A DNA stretch of 64,000 bases from Mesorhizobium prunaredense (GCF_900156895.1 NZ_FTPD01000056.1:263084-327083); one strand, 5' to 3'; counted from the first letter of the stretch, positions 33,588-43,425 are shown. A program made the numbers and translations. The notes: a model not told the origin generated them from the sequence alone.

Positions 33588-34922
33588 ATGAGCGATGCAA
33601 ACAGGGTGCTGTGGTCCGAAGGCCTGTTTCTCCGGACCCAGCATTTTCAGCAGCAGGATCGCTTTTTCGAGGCGACGGTGCGCGGCGCGTTGCAGGCCGG
33701 GCAGTTGCATACGTTCGGCTTTCAGCAGCTGACGCTGGACCAGGCGATGCTCGATGCCGGCCAGGTCTCGATCCTGTCGGCACGGGGCATCTTTCCGGAT
33801 GGAACCCCCTTCTCCATCCCTGACCTGATGGACGCGCCGCGACCGCTGCCGGTCACCGCCGATACCGGCGCCGGATCGGTGCTGGTCGCCCTGCCGCTCG
33901 AGCCTGCCGGCGGTGTCGGCTTCGATCCGGCGCACGCCGCATCGACAGGCGCACGCTATCATGGGCGGATCGTTTCGGTGCGTGACGCCGTCCAGGGCGG
34001 TTCGGATCCTGAAGAAATCGAAATCGCCCGCCCGCAGGCGCTGCTGATTGCACCGGGAAAATCGGTTGGCGGCTACACCGCCCTGCCGATAGCCGACATC
34101 AAAGGGGTTCGAGCCGACGGCGGCGTCTCGCTGGACGAGACGTTCCTGCCGCCGACACTGGTTACCGGGGCGGTGGCCTGGTACCGGCAGTTGCTTCTGG
34201 AAGTTGTCACCGGCCTCGACCAGATCGCCGAGGCGCATGGCAAGATGGTCATGGGCGGGCCAGGGCGCAGCGTCGAAGACCTGTTGATGCTCAATCTCGC
34301 CAATGCGGCGCGTCCGCGACTGGCGCACATGCTGGCTCAGGATGTTTTCCATCCGGCCGAGCTTTACCTGGAGCTTGCCGGTCTTGCCGGTTCAATGGCG
34401 ACGTATGGCTCGAGCGCGCGTCGGCTGAGCGAGTTGCCCGCCTACGATCACATGGCGCCCGGCCCCGCCTATTCGGCGCTGGCCGACGCCTTGCGCTCGC
34501 TCATCCTGAGCCTGCGTTACATCGAGCCTAAATCACGCGCACTGCCGGTCATGCGGCATTCGACCAATGTCTGGAAAATCCGCATCGATAACCCGAAGCT
34601 GCTGGTGGCCAGCCGGATCGTCATCCGGGTCGGCTCCGAGCTGTCGGAAGATGCCTTGCGCAAGATTTTCGTCAACCAGGCGACCGTCGGTTCGGCCGAT
34701 CAGTTCGAGGGCCTGTGGAAATCCCGTCTACCCGGCATTCCACTGAAGCCGCTTCATTCCCAGCCGCGCGAAATCCCCTATGATGGCGATCGGCTGTGCC
34801 TTGAGCTGGACCAGAAAAGCGAGCACTGGGCCTCGCTGCTCGATGCCCCCGGCTTCGTCATCGGCGTGTCGGGTGTGCTGCCGAGCGAGCCGCAGGTCGA
34901 CTGCTATTCGGTAAACAGGTGA
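33588..34922 (+). CDS. tssK: T6SS baseplate-membrane connector TssK
   Basis: TssK bridges the baseplate wedge and the TssL-TssM membrane complex. The 444-residue protein has the diagnostic start NRVLWSEGLFLRTQHFQQQD, the AxxxxSxxRGxFPDGTPF strand and, in the head domain, the SMATYGSSARRLSELPAYDH segment. The start at 33588 has AGGAAG eight bases upstream; an in-frame ATG at 33564 is less likely. It lies between tssJ and tssL in the usual order. Confidence 0.95.
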   Translation: MSDANRVLWSEGLFLRTQHFQQQDRFFEATVRGALQAGQLHTFGFQQLTLDQAMLDAGQVSILSARGIFPDGTPFSIPDLMDAPRPLPVTADTGAGSVLVALPLEPAGGVGFDPAHAASTGARYHGRIVSVRDAVQGGSDPEEIEIARPQALLIAPGKSVGGYTALPIADIKGVRADGGVSLDETFLPPTLVTGAVAWYRQLLLEVVTGLDQIAEAHGKMVMGGPGRSVEDLLMLNLANAARPRLAHMLAQDVFHPAELYLELAGLAGSMATYGSSARRLSELPAYDHMAPGPAYSALADALRSLILSLRYIEPKSRALPVMRHSTNVWKIRIDNPKLLVASRIVIRVGSELSEDALRKIFVNQATVGSADQFEGLWKSRLPGIPLKPLHSQPREIPYDGDRLCLELDQKSEHWASLLDAPGFVIGVSGVLPSEPQVDCYSVNR

Positions 34923-34926
34923 GATG

Positions 34927-36249
34927 ATGAGCCGGGATGATCCTTTCGGACTGTCGGAGGATCGCGAACGCACTCGCATACGACTGACCGGCGCGCCGAT
35001 GCCGCGACCGATGACGCCACTGTTGTCGGGTGTGCCAATCAAACGCTCGCGCACGCATCCGAACACGCTGGTCAACGCATTCGCGCCCCTGCTTGAGTTC
35101 GCGCCCGAGCTTGAAAGCGCGCTGCCGCCGGAAAATCCGGAAGCGTTGCGCACCCGGTTGCTCGATGAGCTGGTTCGGGCACGTGACGCGGCAATGGCGG
35201 CGGGTTCCTCCCTGGAGCGCGCCGACCAGGCAGCCTGGGTGGTGGCGGCATTGCTCGATGACCTGGCCCTGAACACGCCATGGGGCGGCGCCAGCGCATG
35301 GCCGCGCCAGCCGCTTGTGGTGATGCTGCGAGGCGATGTCGATGCCGGCACGCAGTTCTTCACCCGTCTCGACGAACTGGAGCGGCATCCGAACCGGGAT
35401 CGCGAATTGCTCGAACTGCAATATCATTGCCTGGCGCTCGGCTTCCGCGGCAAATATCGTGTTCCAGGCCGGTCGGGCGACCGCTCGCTCAATGCCGTTC
35501 GCGTTGCTGCAGCGCGCTTTCTGCGCGATGCCGATGCCGACGGCGCGCCGCTGTCGCCGAACTGGAAAGGTGTGATCGCATCCGACGAGCCGCAGCGCTT
35601 CATCGTGCCGATCTGGGTGATGGGGCTCGGCGCCGCGGTTCTCGCCACTGCAATCTATCTCGGCCTGTCGATGGGACTGAGCAGTCAGGCGGTCGAGCTT
35701 TCGACGCTGGTTCGTGCTTTGCCGCCGCCGGCCCGCGGCGAGATCAGCCGGACATCGCCACAGGCCGACGCGCCGCCGCCGGAGGCAGTGGACTTCGCGC
35801 TGGTGCCGGAGTTCCAGGCCGGAGCGCCGGACAACCTCAGGGCCGCGCTCAGCGGCACCGAGAGCGTTTCGCTGGCCAGGCTGATCATCCAGGCCTCCAA
35901 TCCCGAATTGTTCCAGTCGTCGCGGCCGACACTGACGGAAGGTTTCGAACCGCTGATCGGCTCAATCGCCAGAGTGATCCTCGCCAATCAGGAACTGATC
36001 GGAAACATCACCGTGGTCGGCCATACCGACAGTATTCCCTTGCAACGGTCCAATCCGCTTTCCACCAACCAGCGGCTGTCGGAAGCGCGCGCAGCAACCA
36101 TTACCGAGATGCTGGTCCAGAACGGTGTGCCGCAGGACCGCATTCGCTTCGAAGGACGTGCAGCTACCGATCCAGTGGCCGACGACAGCACCCGCGCGGG
36201 ACGGGCCTTGAACCGCCGCGTCGAGGTGCTGGTCGAAAAGAGGCTGTGA
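34927..36249 (+). CDS. tssL: T6SS membrane protein TssL with C-terminal OmpA domain (copy 1)
   Basis: TssL (DotU/IcmH-like) binds TssM and the baseplate at the inner membrane. Its cytoplasmic DotU domain (residues 40-210) includes NTPWGGASAWPRQPLVVMLR and ELLELQYHCLALGFRGKYRV. One membrane helix follows (IWVMGLGAAVLATAIYLGLS). The periplasmic C-terminus is an OmpA/MotB-type peptidoglycan-binding domain (NITVVGHTDSIPLQRSNPLS, then LNRRVEVLV). The extended form with a peptidoglycan-binding end is common in alphaproteobacteria. Two ATGs are adjacent (34924 and 34927). Confidence 0.94.
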   Translation: MSRDDPFGLSEDRERTRIRLTGAPMPRPMTPLLSGVPIKRSRTHPNTLVNAFAPLLEFAPELESALPPENPEALRTRLLDELVRARDAAMAAGSSLERADQAAWVVAALLDDLALNTPWGGASAWPRQPLVVMLRGDVDAGTQFFTRLDELERHPNRDRELLELQYHCLALGFRGKYRVPGRSGDRSLNAVRVAAARFLRDADADGAPLSPNWKGVIASDEPQRFIVPIWVMGLGAAVLATAIYLGLSMGLSSQAVELSTLVRALPPPARGEISRTSPQADAPPPEAVDFALVPEFQAGAPDNLRAALSGTESVSLARLIIQASNPELFQSSRPTLTEGFEPLIGSIARVILANQELIGNITVVGHTDSIPLQRSNPLSTNQRLSEARAATITEMLVQNGVPQDRIRFEGRAATDPVADDSTRAGRALNRRVEVLVEKRL

Positions 36250-36250
36250 G

Positions 36251-39200
36251 ATGTTCATCCTGCGCTTCCTCTGGGCGGTTCTGACATCGCGCTGGCTGTG
36301 GACGCTGATCGGCATCACGCTGCTTTCCCTGGTCATCTGGGTGTTCGGCCCGATCGTCAGGGTCGGTGCTTACGAACCCTTCGCCTCGGAAAATGTCCGC
36401 ATCGTCATCATTGCGCTGCTGGTCATCTTCTGGCTGATCTGGCTGATCGTCGCGCAGCGCCGGGCGATCCGGGCCAACCGCATGTTCGTCGCCGAAATCG
36501 CTGCGCCCGTGGTGGAAAAACCGCTGAGCCCCGGCGAAGAGAACGTCGCCGCCGTCGGCGCCAAGTTCGCCGAGGTGATGGTCGAATTGAAGCGCCGCAA
36601 ACTGGGCGGTCGCAAGTTCCTGCGCGAGATGCCCTGGTACGTGATCGTCGGGCCGCCGGCCACCGGCAAGACCACGGCCTTGCGCCAGTCCGGCCTGAAC
36701 TTTCCGATCGATCTCACCGACGATCTGCAGGGGGTAGGCGGCACGCGCAACTGCGACTGGTTTTTCTCCGAAAACGCGGTTCTGATCGACACGGCGGGCC
36801 GCTACGTACAGCAGGAGAGCCAGCCGGACGTCGATGCGACGGAATGGCTGGGCTTCCTCGACCTCTTGAAAAAGCATCGCGGCCGCCGGGCGCTGAACGG
36901 CGTGATCGTCGCGCTGTCGATCGATGCGCTTTCAGAGGGCGACGAAGCCATCAAGGCGCATGGCCGCAAGATCCGTCGGCGCCTGGCAGAACTCAACGAC
37001 CGGCTCGAAATCCGCCTTCCAGTCTATCTGATGCTGACCAAGGCCGATCTGATCAAGGGTTTCGAGGCTTTCTTCGGCGGCCTGTCGACGGCCTCGCGCG
37101 AGCAGGTCTGGGGGACGACCTTCGCGCTGGATGCGCGTGTCGACGCAAAGACCATTGAACGGGAAATCGCCACCCTTGCGACGGAACTCGAGCGGCGGCT
37201 GGTGCCGCGCCTGGAGGACGAGGACAAACTCGCCGCCCGCGCCGAGATTTTCAGGTTTCCCGCCCAGCTGACGAGCTTGTCCGAGCCGATCCAGGTGCTG
37301 GTCGAGGCGATGTTCGGCGAAAGCCGCTACGAAGAAGCCGCCTGGCTGCGCGGCCTCTATCTGACGTCGGCGACCCAGGAAGGGGCGCCCATCGACCGGC
37401 TGACCGCGGCGCTGTCGTCATCCTTCGGTCTTCCGCCGCGACGGGCGATGCCGGCGCCGCGCGTGGAAAAACGCAGCTTCTTCCTGAAGAACCTGCTAAC
37501 CGAGGTCATTTTCAGGGAAGCCGGCCTGGGGACGTTCGATCCGCTGGCGCAGCGCCGCCGCGCCTGGATCTGGCGTGGCGCCGCGGCCGCCTGTGCCGCC
37601 GCCGCCCTGCTGGCCGGTGCGATGTTCACCTGGTCCTACTATGACAACCGCAATGCGATCGCAGCGCAAGCGGGCCAGTTCGAAGCGCTGCAGGCGCCGC
37701 TGACCGCGGCAGCCGCGAGCCCGGCATCGGTGGAGCAGCCCGCCATCGACAGCGCGCTCAATGCGATGGCCGAGGTCGCCAATGCCCGTACCGCACCGCC
37801 GAGCAGTGCCCAGGACCTGCTGGGGCCATCGGCATCTGCAGAGCTGCTGCGGGCGCAGGCCGACACTTACGAGCACGCTTTGCGCAACGTCCTCGAGCCG
37901 CACATGGTCGCCCTGCTCGAGGCGACCATGTGGCGGCAGATCCGCGATCCGGATTTCATGCTTGGGGCGCTGAAAACCTATCGCATGATGACGGGCCTGT
38001 CGCAGATGGACGCCGATTTCGTCCAGAACTGGTGGGTCAACGACTTGCCGGAATTCGCACCGGCGGCGCCCTTTCCGACTGCCGACGCGGAAGAGCACCA
38101 GCTTGCCGCGATCCGCCGCATGGCGGTCGACGACAGCTACATCGCCGCGGATCAGGCGCTGGTTGCCGAGGCGCTGAAAACGGTTTGCACGATTTCGCTG
38201 CCGGCGCGTGCCTACAGGCAGTTGCTGGCCGACCCGGCGGTGGCCGACCTCAAGGAATGGATCCCGGCGAATTTCGCCGGCCCCAACGGCGCCAAGGTTT
38301 TTGCACGGCGTTCCGACAAGACGCTGCGCGTCGGCATTTCAGGCGCGTTCACCTATTCCGGCTTCCACGATGCCATTCTCGAACGGGTCGAGGACGTCGC
38401 CGCCCAGGCCGCACTCGATCGGGCGGTTTTTGCCGGAGGCTGTTCGGAAAATTCCGAAACCTCGGTCTCGGCGCTGTCCGAGGATATTCTAAAACTCTAT
38501 TACGAAGACTACATCGCGCAATGGGACAGCATCCTGCGCGATATCAGGCTCGCGCCGTTGGCCGACCTGAATGTCGCCAGCGAGAACCTCAAGGACCTTT
38601 CGAGTGCCGACTCGGCGCTGAAGCGCCTGCTTACAGCGGTGGTTCAGGAGACCGAGCTGACCCGATCCGATGAAGCGCCGGCCGCCGACAACAAGGCGGC
38701 AGCCAAGGGCACCTCGAAACTGCTCAGCAAGCTGGGGAAGCTGGGAAAGATCGTAAAGACAGGGGCAAAACTGCTGCCGCGCGCAGGCTCCGCCAACGAG
38801 GTGGACCTTACCGGCAGTCTGGTGGCCGAACATTTCAAGCCGCTCAAGGGGGCGATCGCCGAGGTCGACGGCCAGCCGCCGGCACTCGATGCCGCGGTGG
38901 TGGCGCTGACCGCACTTTCGAACGTGCTGCAGACGGTCACGGCCAATCCCGACCCGCAGGACGCCATCAAGAAGCAGGGCGGGCTGGCCGAACTGACGGG
39001 AGCGGTGGCCAGGCAAGCGCAGATCCTGCCCGATCCGGTCGACGACTGGCTCGGCGGCATCGCCGGCGACACCAGCGGCCTGACACAGAAGGCGGTCACC
39101 TCGGAACTCAACGCCATCTGGCGCGCCGACATCCTGCCGTTCTGCCAGGCGGCGCTGAACGACCGCTATCCGTTCAGCCCCGAAAGCGCGGTCGACGTCA

Positions 39201-39790
39201 ATGTCCGCGATTTCGCTCGCCTGTTCGGGCCGGCCGGGATGATCGACAGCTTCATCAACGACCATTTGATCAGCTATGTCGACACCGCCAGCCAGCCATG
39301 GAAATGGCGCGCCGATTTCGGCCTCGATGCGGCGGCTCTGGCGGCGTTCGAGCAGGCCAGGCGGATCCGCGACGATCTGTTTCCAGGCGGTACCGGCCCG
39401 GTGATGAGTTTTACGCTGCAACCGACGGACCTGTCGCCCAATGTGACGCGCGTGACGCTCAATCTCGATGGCCAGAACCTCGTCTATTACAACAACGCGA
39501 CGCGGCCGCAACCGATGACCTGGCCCGGCAAGGACGGCACCGGCGTCATCTCGCTCGCCTTCCAGCCGATCGACGGCTCGCCCGAAGTCATGTTGAACGA
39601 AACCGGCAGCTGGGCGTGGCTGAGGCTGCTGCGCAGCGGCCGCTTCACCGGCACTTCGCTGTCCGACGTCTACAGCCTGCGACTGGGCACGCAAGGCATG
39701 TACGCCGATTTCGAGCTCAAGGCGGCAAGCGTCGAGAACCCCTACAATTTGCAGATGTTCAAGAAATTCTCATGTCCGCCGCAGATATGA
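36251..39790 (+). CDS. tssM: T6SS membrane protein TssM (IcmF) (copy 1)
   Basis: TssM spans the inner membrane and crosses the periplasm to TssJ. The 1179-residue protein has two N-terminal helices (WLWTLIGITLLSLVIWVFG and IVIIALLVIFWLIWLIV), a cytoplasmic NTPase domain with intact Walker A GPPATGKTTAL at about residue 134 and VLIDTAGRYV, a third helix near residue 440, and a long periplasmic region. The periplasmic part has the conserved SGAFTYSGFHDAILERVEDV stretch and a C-terminal beta domain containing TWPGKDGTGVISLAF. The start is two bases after the tssL stop. Confidence 0.95.
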   Translation: MFILRFLWAVLTSRWLWTLIGITLLSLVIWVFGPIVRVGAYEPFASENVRIVIIALLVIFWLIWLIVAQRRAIRANRMFVAEIAAPVVEKPLSPGEENVAAVGAKFAEVMVELKRRKLGGRKFLREMPWYVIVGPPATGKTTALRQSGLNFPIDLTDDLQGVGGTRNCDWFFSENAVLIDTAGRYVQQESQPDVDATEWLGFLDLLKKHRGRRALNGVIVALSIDALSEGDEAIKAHGRKIRRRLAELNDRLEIRLPVYLMLTKADLIKGFEAFFGGLSTASREQVWGTTFALDARVDAKTIEREIATLATELERRLVPRLEDEDKLAARAEIFRFPAQLTSLSEPIQVLVEAMFGESRYEEAAWLRGLYLTSATQEGAPIDRLTAALSSSFGLPPRRAMPAPRVEKRSFFLKNLLTEVIFREAGLGTFDPLAQRRRAWIWRGAAAACAAAALLAGAMFTWSYYDNRNAIAAQAGQFEALQAPLTAAAASPASVEQPAIDSALNAMAEVANARTAPPSSAQDLLGPSASAELLRAQADTYEHALRNVLEPHMVALLEATMWRQIRDPDFMLGALKTYRMMTGLSQMDADFVQNWWVNDLPEFAPAAPFPTADAEEHQLAAIRRMAVDDSYIAADQALVAEALKTVCTISLPARAYRQLLADPAVADLKEWIPANFAGPNGAKVFARRSDKTLRVGISGAFTYSGFHDAILERVEDVAAQAALDRAVFAGGCSENSETSVSALSEDILKLYYEDYIAQWDSILRDIRLAPLADLNVASENLKDLSSADSALKRLLTAVVQETELTRSDEAPAADNKAAAKGTSKLLSKLGKLGKIVKTGAKLLPRAGSANEVDLTGSLVAEHFKPLKGAIAEVDGQPPALDAAVVALTALSNVLQTVTANPDPQDAIKKQGGLAELTGAVARQAQILPDPVDDWLGGIAGDTSGLTQKAVTSELNAIWRADILPFCQAALNDRYPFSPESAVDVNVRDFARLFGPAGMIDSFINDHLISYVDTASQPWKWRADFGLDAAALAAFEQARRIRDDLFPGGTGPVMSFTLQPTDLSPNVTRVTLNLDGQNLVYYNNATRPQPMTWPGKDGTGVISLAFQPIDGSPEVMLNETGSWAWLRLLRSGRFTGTSLSDVYSLRLGTQGMYADFELKAASVENPYNLQMFKKFSCPPQI

Positions 39791-40314
39791 TCCGGCCCGG
39801 CTTTTACGGCAAAATGCCTGCCACCGGCGATTTCGTCACGCGGCGGCTGCCGGGAGATTTTGTGCGCATATGGGACCGCTGGCTGGCGCAGCACATCGTG
39901 CCGCTGATCGGCTCGGAAACCTGGCCGCGCACCACCGCGCTGCGCTTTTTAGCCGGTCCGGCTTCTTTCGGCGCATCGGCAGGCATTATTCTGCAAAGCG
40001 CCGACAGGGTCGGCAGGCTGTTCCCTTTGAGCGTCGTCGTTCAGCTTGCTGACGCTTCCATTCAACTGGCTCGCGCCGATGCGTGGTTTGCCGGGATTGA
40101 AGAGGCTGCCTTCGCCGCCCAGAGGGGCGAGCTGACGCCCGACGAACTGGATGCCGCTTTGGCCACACTGCCGGTGCCGCCTGTCGAGGCGGGCGAAGAG
40201 ATCATCAGCGACATGGTGATGTGGACTGCGCACTCCGACATTTTCGATGTTGATCCGCCGTCGCCGCAAGCGACGCTGGAGCAGATCTTTGTGGCCAGCT
40301 GGGAGACCAGCTGA
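39772..40314 (+). CDS. tagF: T6SS-associated protein TagF
   Basis: TagF is a post-translational repressor of T6SS in the threonine-phosphorylation pathway of Pseudomonas and related systems. The 180-residue product has the family motif GFYGKMPATGDFVTRRLPGD followed by FVRIWDRWLAQ, and a RLFPLSVVVQLAD strand. The ATG at 39772 lies inside the end of tssM; an ATG at 39787 is an alternative. Its presence together with kinase, phosphatase and FHA proteins later in the locus suggests an active phospho-control switch. Confidence 0.9.
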   Translation: MSAADMIRPGFYGKMPATGDFVTRRLPGDFVRIWDRWLAQHIVPLIGSETWPRTTALRFLAGPASFGASAGIILQSADRVGRLFPLSVVVQLADASIQLARADAWFAGIEEAAFAAQRGELTPDELDAALATLPVPPVEAGEEIISDMVMWTAHSDIFDVDPPSPQATLEQIFVASWETS

Positions 40315-41420
40315 TGCAGATCTGGAACCAGATGGGCTATCCGCACCAATTCACCATGGGCACGGACAAGGCCGGCCATGAGTGGATCGTCGTGGTGGTA
40401 AAAGGTACATTCGACTTTCCCACGACACCCGGCGGACCGGTGCGCAAATCTGCCGAGCAGGTGCCACTCGTCTTTGCCGACACCCAGACGGGCGAGCCCG
40501 GCTATTCGGCCACGCTGTGGGAAACCGATTTCGCCTTCCGCAAGCCGCGCTGCGACGTTGTCGCCAATGGCTGTGCATACGCACCAAACGGCAGACCGGC
40601 CGAGCGTGTGCCGGTCGGTATCAAAGTAGGCAACTGGTCAAAACTGTTCGAGGTCGTCGGCCACCGCGAATGGCGCTCCATCGGCCCGGTCTTTACCGCC
40701 ACGTCGCCGCAGCCCTTCCTGAAATTACCCATCTCCTATGACGTTGCCTGGGGTGGCGTCGACAGGCTGGACCCGGAGGACAAGCTCCCCGCCAGCTACA
40801 AATACAACCCGGTCGGAACCGGCTGGTCGCGGACCAAGAACCAGCGCCTCATTCCCGGCCTGCGGCTGCCGAATACGCAAGCTGTCGGCGAAGAAATCCG
40901 CTCTCCGTTCGGCGACTACAAGCCGATGAGTTTCGGGCCGACGGGGCGTGGCTGGCCGGGACGCATCGAATATGGCGGCACCTATGACCAGAACTGGATC
41001 GACAATATTTTTCCGTTCCTGCCGCCGGATTTCGATGAACGCTATTTCCAGATGGCGCCGCCGGACCAGCAGATCGACCATCCAAGGGGCGGAGAGGACG
41101 TGCAGTTGATCAACCTGACGGTGGCTGGAAAAGAAAGCTTCCGCCTGCCCAACACAGCGCTGCCGCTGACGCTGTTCAAAGCTCGCGAAAAAGCGTTCGA
41201 GGGCGAGCTTCTGCCAGATACGGTGTTGTTCGATCCGGAGAAGCGACGGCTTTCGCTGGTCTGGCGGGTGCAGCGGCGCCTCCAGCGCACAATCCTCGAT
41301 TTTTCGGAATGCTGGATCGGTCCGCCGACACGCGGCATGCTGCGCGCCTATGCCAAGCGCAAACGTTACATCCGCAAGTTCAACACTCCGCTTCGCTATG
41401 AAGAGGACGAAGCCGCATGA
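40314..41420 (+). CDS. DUF2169 family protein (T6SS effector loading)
   Basis: DUF2169 proteins are encoded next to DUF4150/PAAR-like effectors and serve as adaptor or chaperone-like proteins for loading toxins onto VgrG. The 368-residue product contains the family features QFTMGTDKAGHEWIVVVVKG, TLWETDFAFRKPRCDVVANG and YDVAWGGVDRLDPED. The start overlaps the tagF stop by one base (TGATG). The order DUF2169, ketosynthase-like protein, DUF4150 toxin matches many effector modules. Confidence 0.87.
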   Translation: MQIWNQMGYPHQFTMGTDKAGHEWIVVVVKGTFDFPTTPGGPVRKSAEQVPLVFADTQTGEPGYSATLWETDFAFRKPRCDVVANGCAYAPNGRPAERVPVGIKVGNWSKLFEVVGHREWRSIGPVFTATSPQPFLKLPISYDVAWGGVDRLDPEDKLPASYKYNPVGTGWSRTKNQRLIPGLRLPNTQAVGEEIRSPFGDYKPMSFGPTGRGWPGRIEYGGTYDQNWIDNIFPFLPPDFDERYFQMAPPDQQIDHPRGGEDVQLINLTVAGKESFRLPNTALPLTLFKAREKAFEGELLPDTVLFDPEKRRLSLVWRVQRRLQRTILDFSECWIGPPTRGMLRAYAKRKRYIRKFNTPLRYEEDEAA

Positions 41421-42430
41421 ACGCTGACCTCGACATCGTCTCGGCGGGCATGGTAACGGCAGTCGGCCTAGACACGCCCTCGAGCTGCGCCGCGATGCGC
41501 GCCCGTCTTGACGGTTTCCAGGAGACGCGCTTTCTTGGCGCCGCCGGCGAGTGGCTGATCGGTGCGCCCGTCCCGCTGCCGCGCAACTGGATGGGCGCAA
41601 AGCGCCTTGCCCATATGGCCGCCGCAGCCATTGTCGAAGCGTTCGAAGCGATGCCCGAGGCCCGGGGCAGCACGGCCCTCGTTCTTTGCCTGGCTGAGGA
41701 GGATCGCCCCGGGCGTCCGGCGCCTGACAGCCGACACCTGCTTACTCACATCGAGCAAATCACAGAATTCGCCGGTCCCATTGCCTCCCGCGTCGTCGCC
41801 TATGGCCGCCCATCAGGCCACGTTGCCTTAGACGCGGCCCGTCGCCTGCTCGCCTCCAATGCGGCTCCTTTTGTGATAATTGTCGCGGTGGACAGCTATC
41901 TGACCTCCCAAACTATCAACCATTATCTCGCCCGGCAGCGGTTGCTCACACCCCGGAACTCGAACGGATTCATTCCGGGAGAGGCCGCTGCTGCGATTCT
42001 CTGCGCGCGCAGGGGCGGCACCATGCACCTCACGGGGCTCGGTCTGGCACGGGAGAAAGCTCATATTTACAACGAGATGGATATTCCTTTCCGAGGGGAA
42101 GCGATGGCAACGGCCTACAAGGAAGCATTTGCCGGTTCAGGGCGCCTCCATTCAGATATCACTCTCAAGATTGGAGATCTCGTCGGCGAAGCGTATTGGT
42201 TCCAGCAGTCCGCCCTCGCCATGCTGCGAACTCAGCGCGAGCACTCGGAGGTGCGGCCAATATGGGCGTTGGGCGCGAGCTTGGGGAATATCGGGGCGGC
42301 CGCTGTACCGGTCATGCTGGGCTGGGCGCTGTCGGCGATACAACGTGGCTACGCGCCATCGGGACCGATCCTGATCGAAGCCTCGGGCGATGACGGCGCA
42401 TGCGGCGCGGCCGTGGTGGAGGCAAGATGA
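41417..42430 (+). CDS. Beta-ketoacyl-synthase-like (thiolase-fold) protein, T6SS effector module
   Basis: The 337-residue protein resembles the first half and the C-terminal end of ketosynthases: DIVSAGMVTAVGLDTPSSCA at the start, FVIIVAVDSYLTSQTINHYL at the position of the nucleophile elbow, GFIPGEAAAAILCARRGG after it, and GASLGNIGAAAVPVMLGWAL near the end. The active-site cysteine is not visible: VDSYL occupies the corresponding stretch. The usual HGT and late histidine motifs are also not seen. It is therefore probably not a condensing enzyme. Such proteins recur between DUF2169 and DUF4150 genes, and an accessory role in effector maturation or loading is inferred. Confidence 0.75.
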   Translation: MNADLDIVSAGMVTAVGLDTPSSCAAMRARLDGFQETRFLGAAGEWLIGAPVPLPRNWMGAKRLAHMAAAAIVEAFEAMPEARGSTALVLCLAEEDRPGRPAPDSRHLLTHIEQITEFAGPIASRVVAYGRPSGHVALDAARRLLASNAAPFVIIVAVDSYLTSQTINHYLARQRLLTPRNSNGFIPGEAAAAILCARRGGTMHLTGLGLAREKAHIYNEMDIPFRGEAMATAYKEAFAGSGRLHSDITLKIGDLVGEAYWFQQSALAMLRTQREHSEVRPIWALGASLGNIGAAAVPVMLGWALSAIQRGYAPSGPILIEASGDDGACGAAVVEAR

Positions 42431-43425
42431 CTGTCTTCGCAAACGGGCGAGAAATCTCGGCAGAGGCGCAAGGATGCAAGGTCATTGCAGACTTTCCCGA
42501 CACATGTTTCACCCCGCCCGAGAATCCGGCAACCCCGCCAGGCGTACCCGTCCCGTACCCTGATTTCGGCTTCGACTCCGATCTGACGTCAGGTAGCGGA
42601 ACCGTGAAGATCGGCAACAAGCCTATCAGCCAAGAAAATAGCAGCTACTACAAGAAATGTAGTGGCGATGAGGCTGGGGCGGCGGCAAAAAAAGGGCTGA
42701 TCACTTCAACAAATACGGGCAAGGTTTACGCTCACGGCTGGTCGTCGGACGTCAAGGTCGAGAGCAAGGGCGTCGTTCGACTCGGCGACATGGCCACCAG
42801 CAATCACGGAACCGATCCCGGCGATACGCCTCCAATGGTGATCGTCGGAAAGCCGGCATTCGGAATTCCTGGCGATGCAGACTGCATGGTCGGCAGCTTC
42901 GAGGACATCCACGACAAGTGTAACCAAAAAAAGGACCCTACTGATCCATTGGCTAAGCCGGGGACAAATGGTGTAGCGTACCAAGCTCACCATATCGTCC
43001 CAGACCGCTGTTTTCGCGTCAATAGTGAGGATCGAATGGGGAACCCACCGTTTCCCAGCCGGGACCAAGGCATTTGCATCTGCATCCCGCGCGTGAACCA
43101 CTCGGCCGCTCGACCGCCGACCGGCGAGGACGTTACTGTGCACCATCACCTGGACAATGCTTTGACCGAACTCGGCGAGCAAGTCGCAACAAGAGCCAAC
43201 CCACGCGGCGTCGAGAAGGTAGATAAAATAAGAAACCAATGTTTGGATGCTCTTGCTGAGCTGGTCGATGATCCTGTGTCCGCCGACTGCTTCGAAGTGG
43301 CATCTGAAAAGGTGACCGAGCAAACAGAGGCAATCAAGGACAAGTATGCTCGTGCGGAGAAGAGTTCCAGCAATATGAGTTCCGCCGCCAAGGGCGTGCT
43401 GAACAGGCAGCATTTGCCCGCATAA
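42427..43425 (+). CDS. PAAR-like DUF4150 protein with C-terminal HNH/AHH-type nuclease toxin domain
   Basis: The N-terminal half (residues 1-155) is a DUF4150 PAAR-like tip domain: FPDTCFTPPENPATPPGVPV with PYPDFGFDSD, and the GxVxxxGDMATSNHGTDPGD stretch. The C-terminal half starts after a Pro/Lys-rich junction and contains VAYQAHHIVPDRCFRVNS, a histidine pair like the catalytic core of AHH/HNH-type nuclease toxins, and further histidines in VHHHLDNALTEL. The protein would sit on VgrG and carry a DNase-type activity into target cells. Composition becomes visibly AT-richer in the toxin part, suggesting domain exchange. The ATG at 42427 overlaps the previous stop (ATGA). Confidence 0.8.
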   Translation: MTVFANGREISAEAQGCKVIADFPDTCFTPPENPATPPGVPVPYPDFGFDSDLTSGSGTVKIGNKPISQENSSYYKKCSGDEAGAAAKKGLITSTNTGKVYAHGWSSDVKVESKGVVRLGDMATSNHGTDPGDTPPMVIVGKPAFGIPGDADCMVGSFEDIHDKCNQKKDPTDPLAKPGTNGVAYQAHHIVPDRCFRVNSEDRMGNPPFPSRDQGICICIPRVNHSAARPPTGEDVTVHHHLDNALTELGEQVATRANPRGVEKVDKIRNQCLDALAELVDDPVSADCFEVASEKVTEQTEAIKDKYARAEKSSSNMSSAAKGVLNRQHLPA

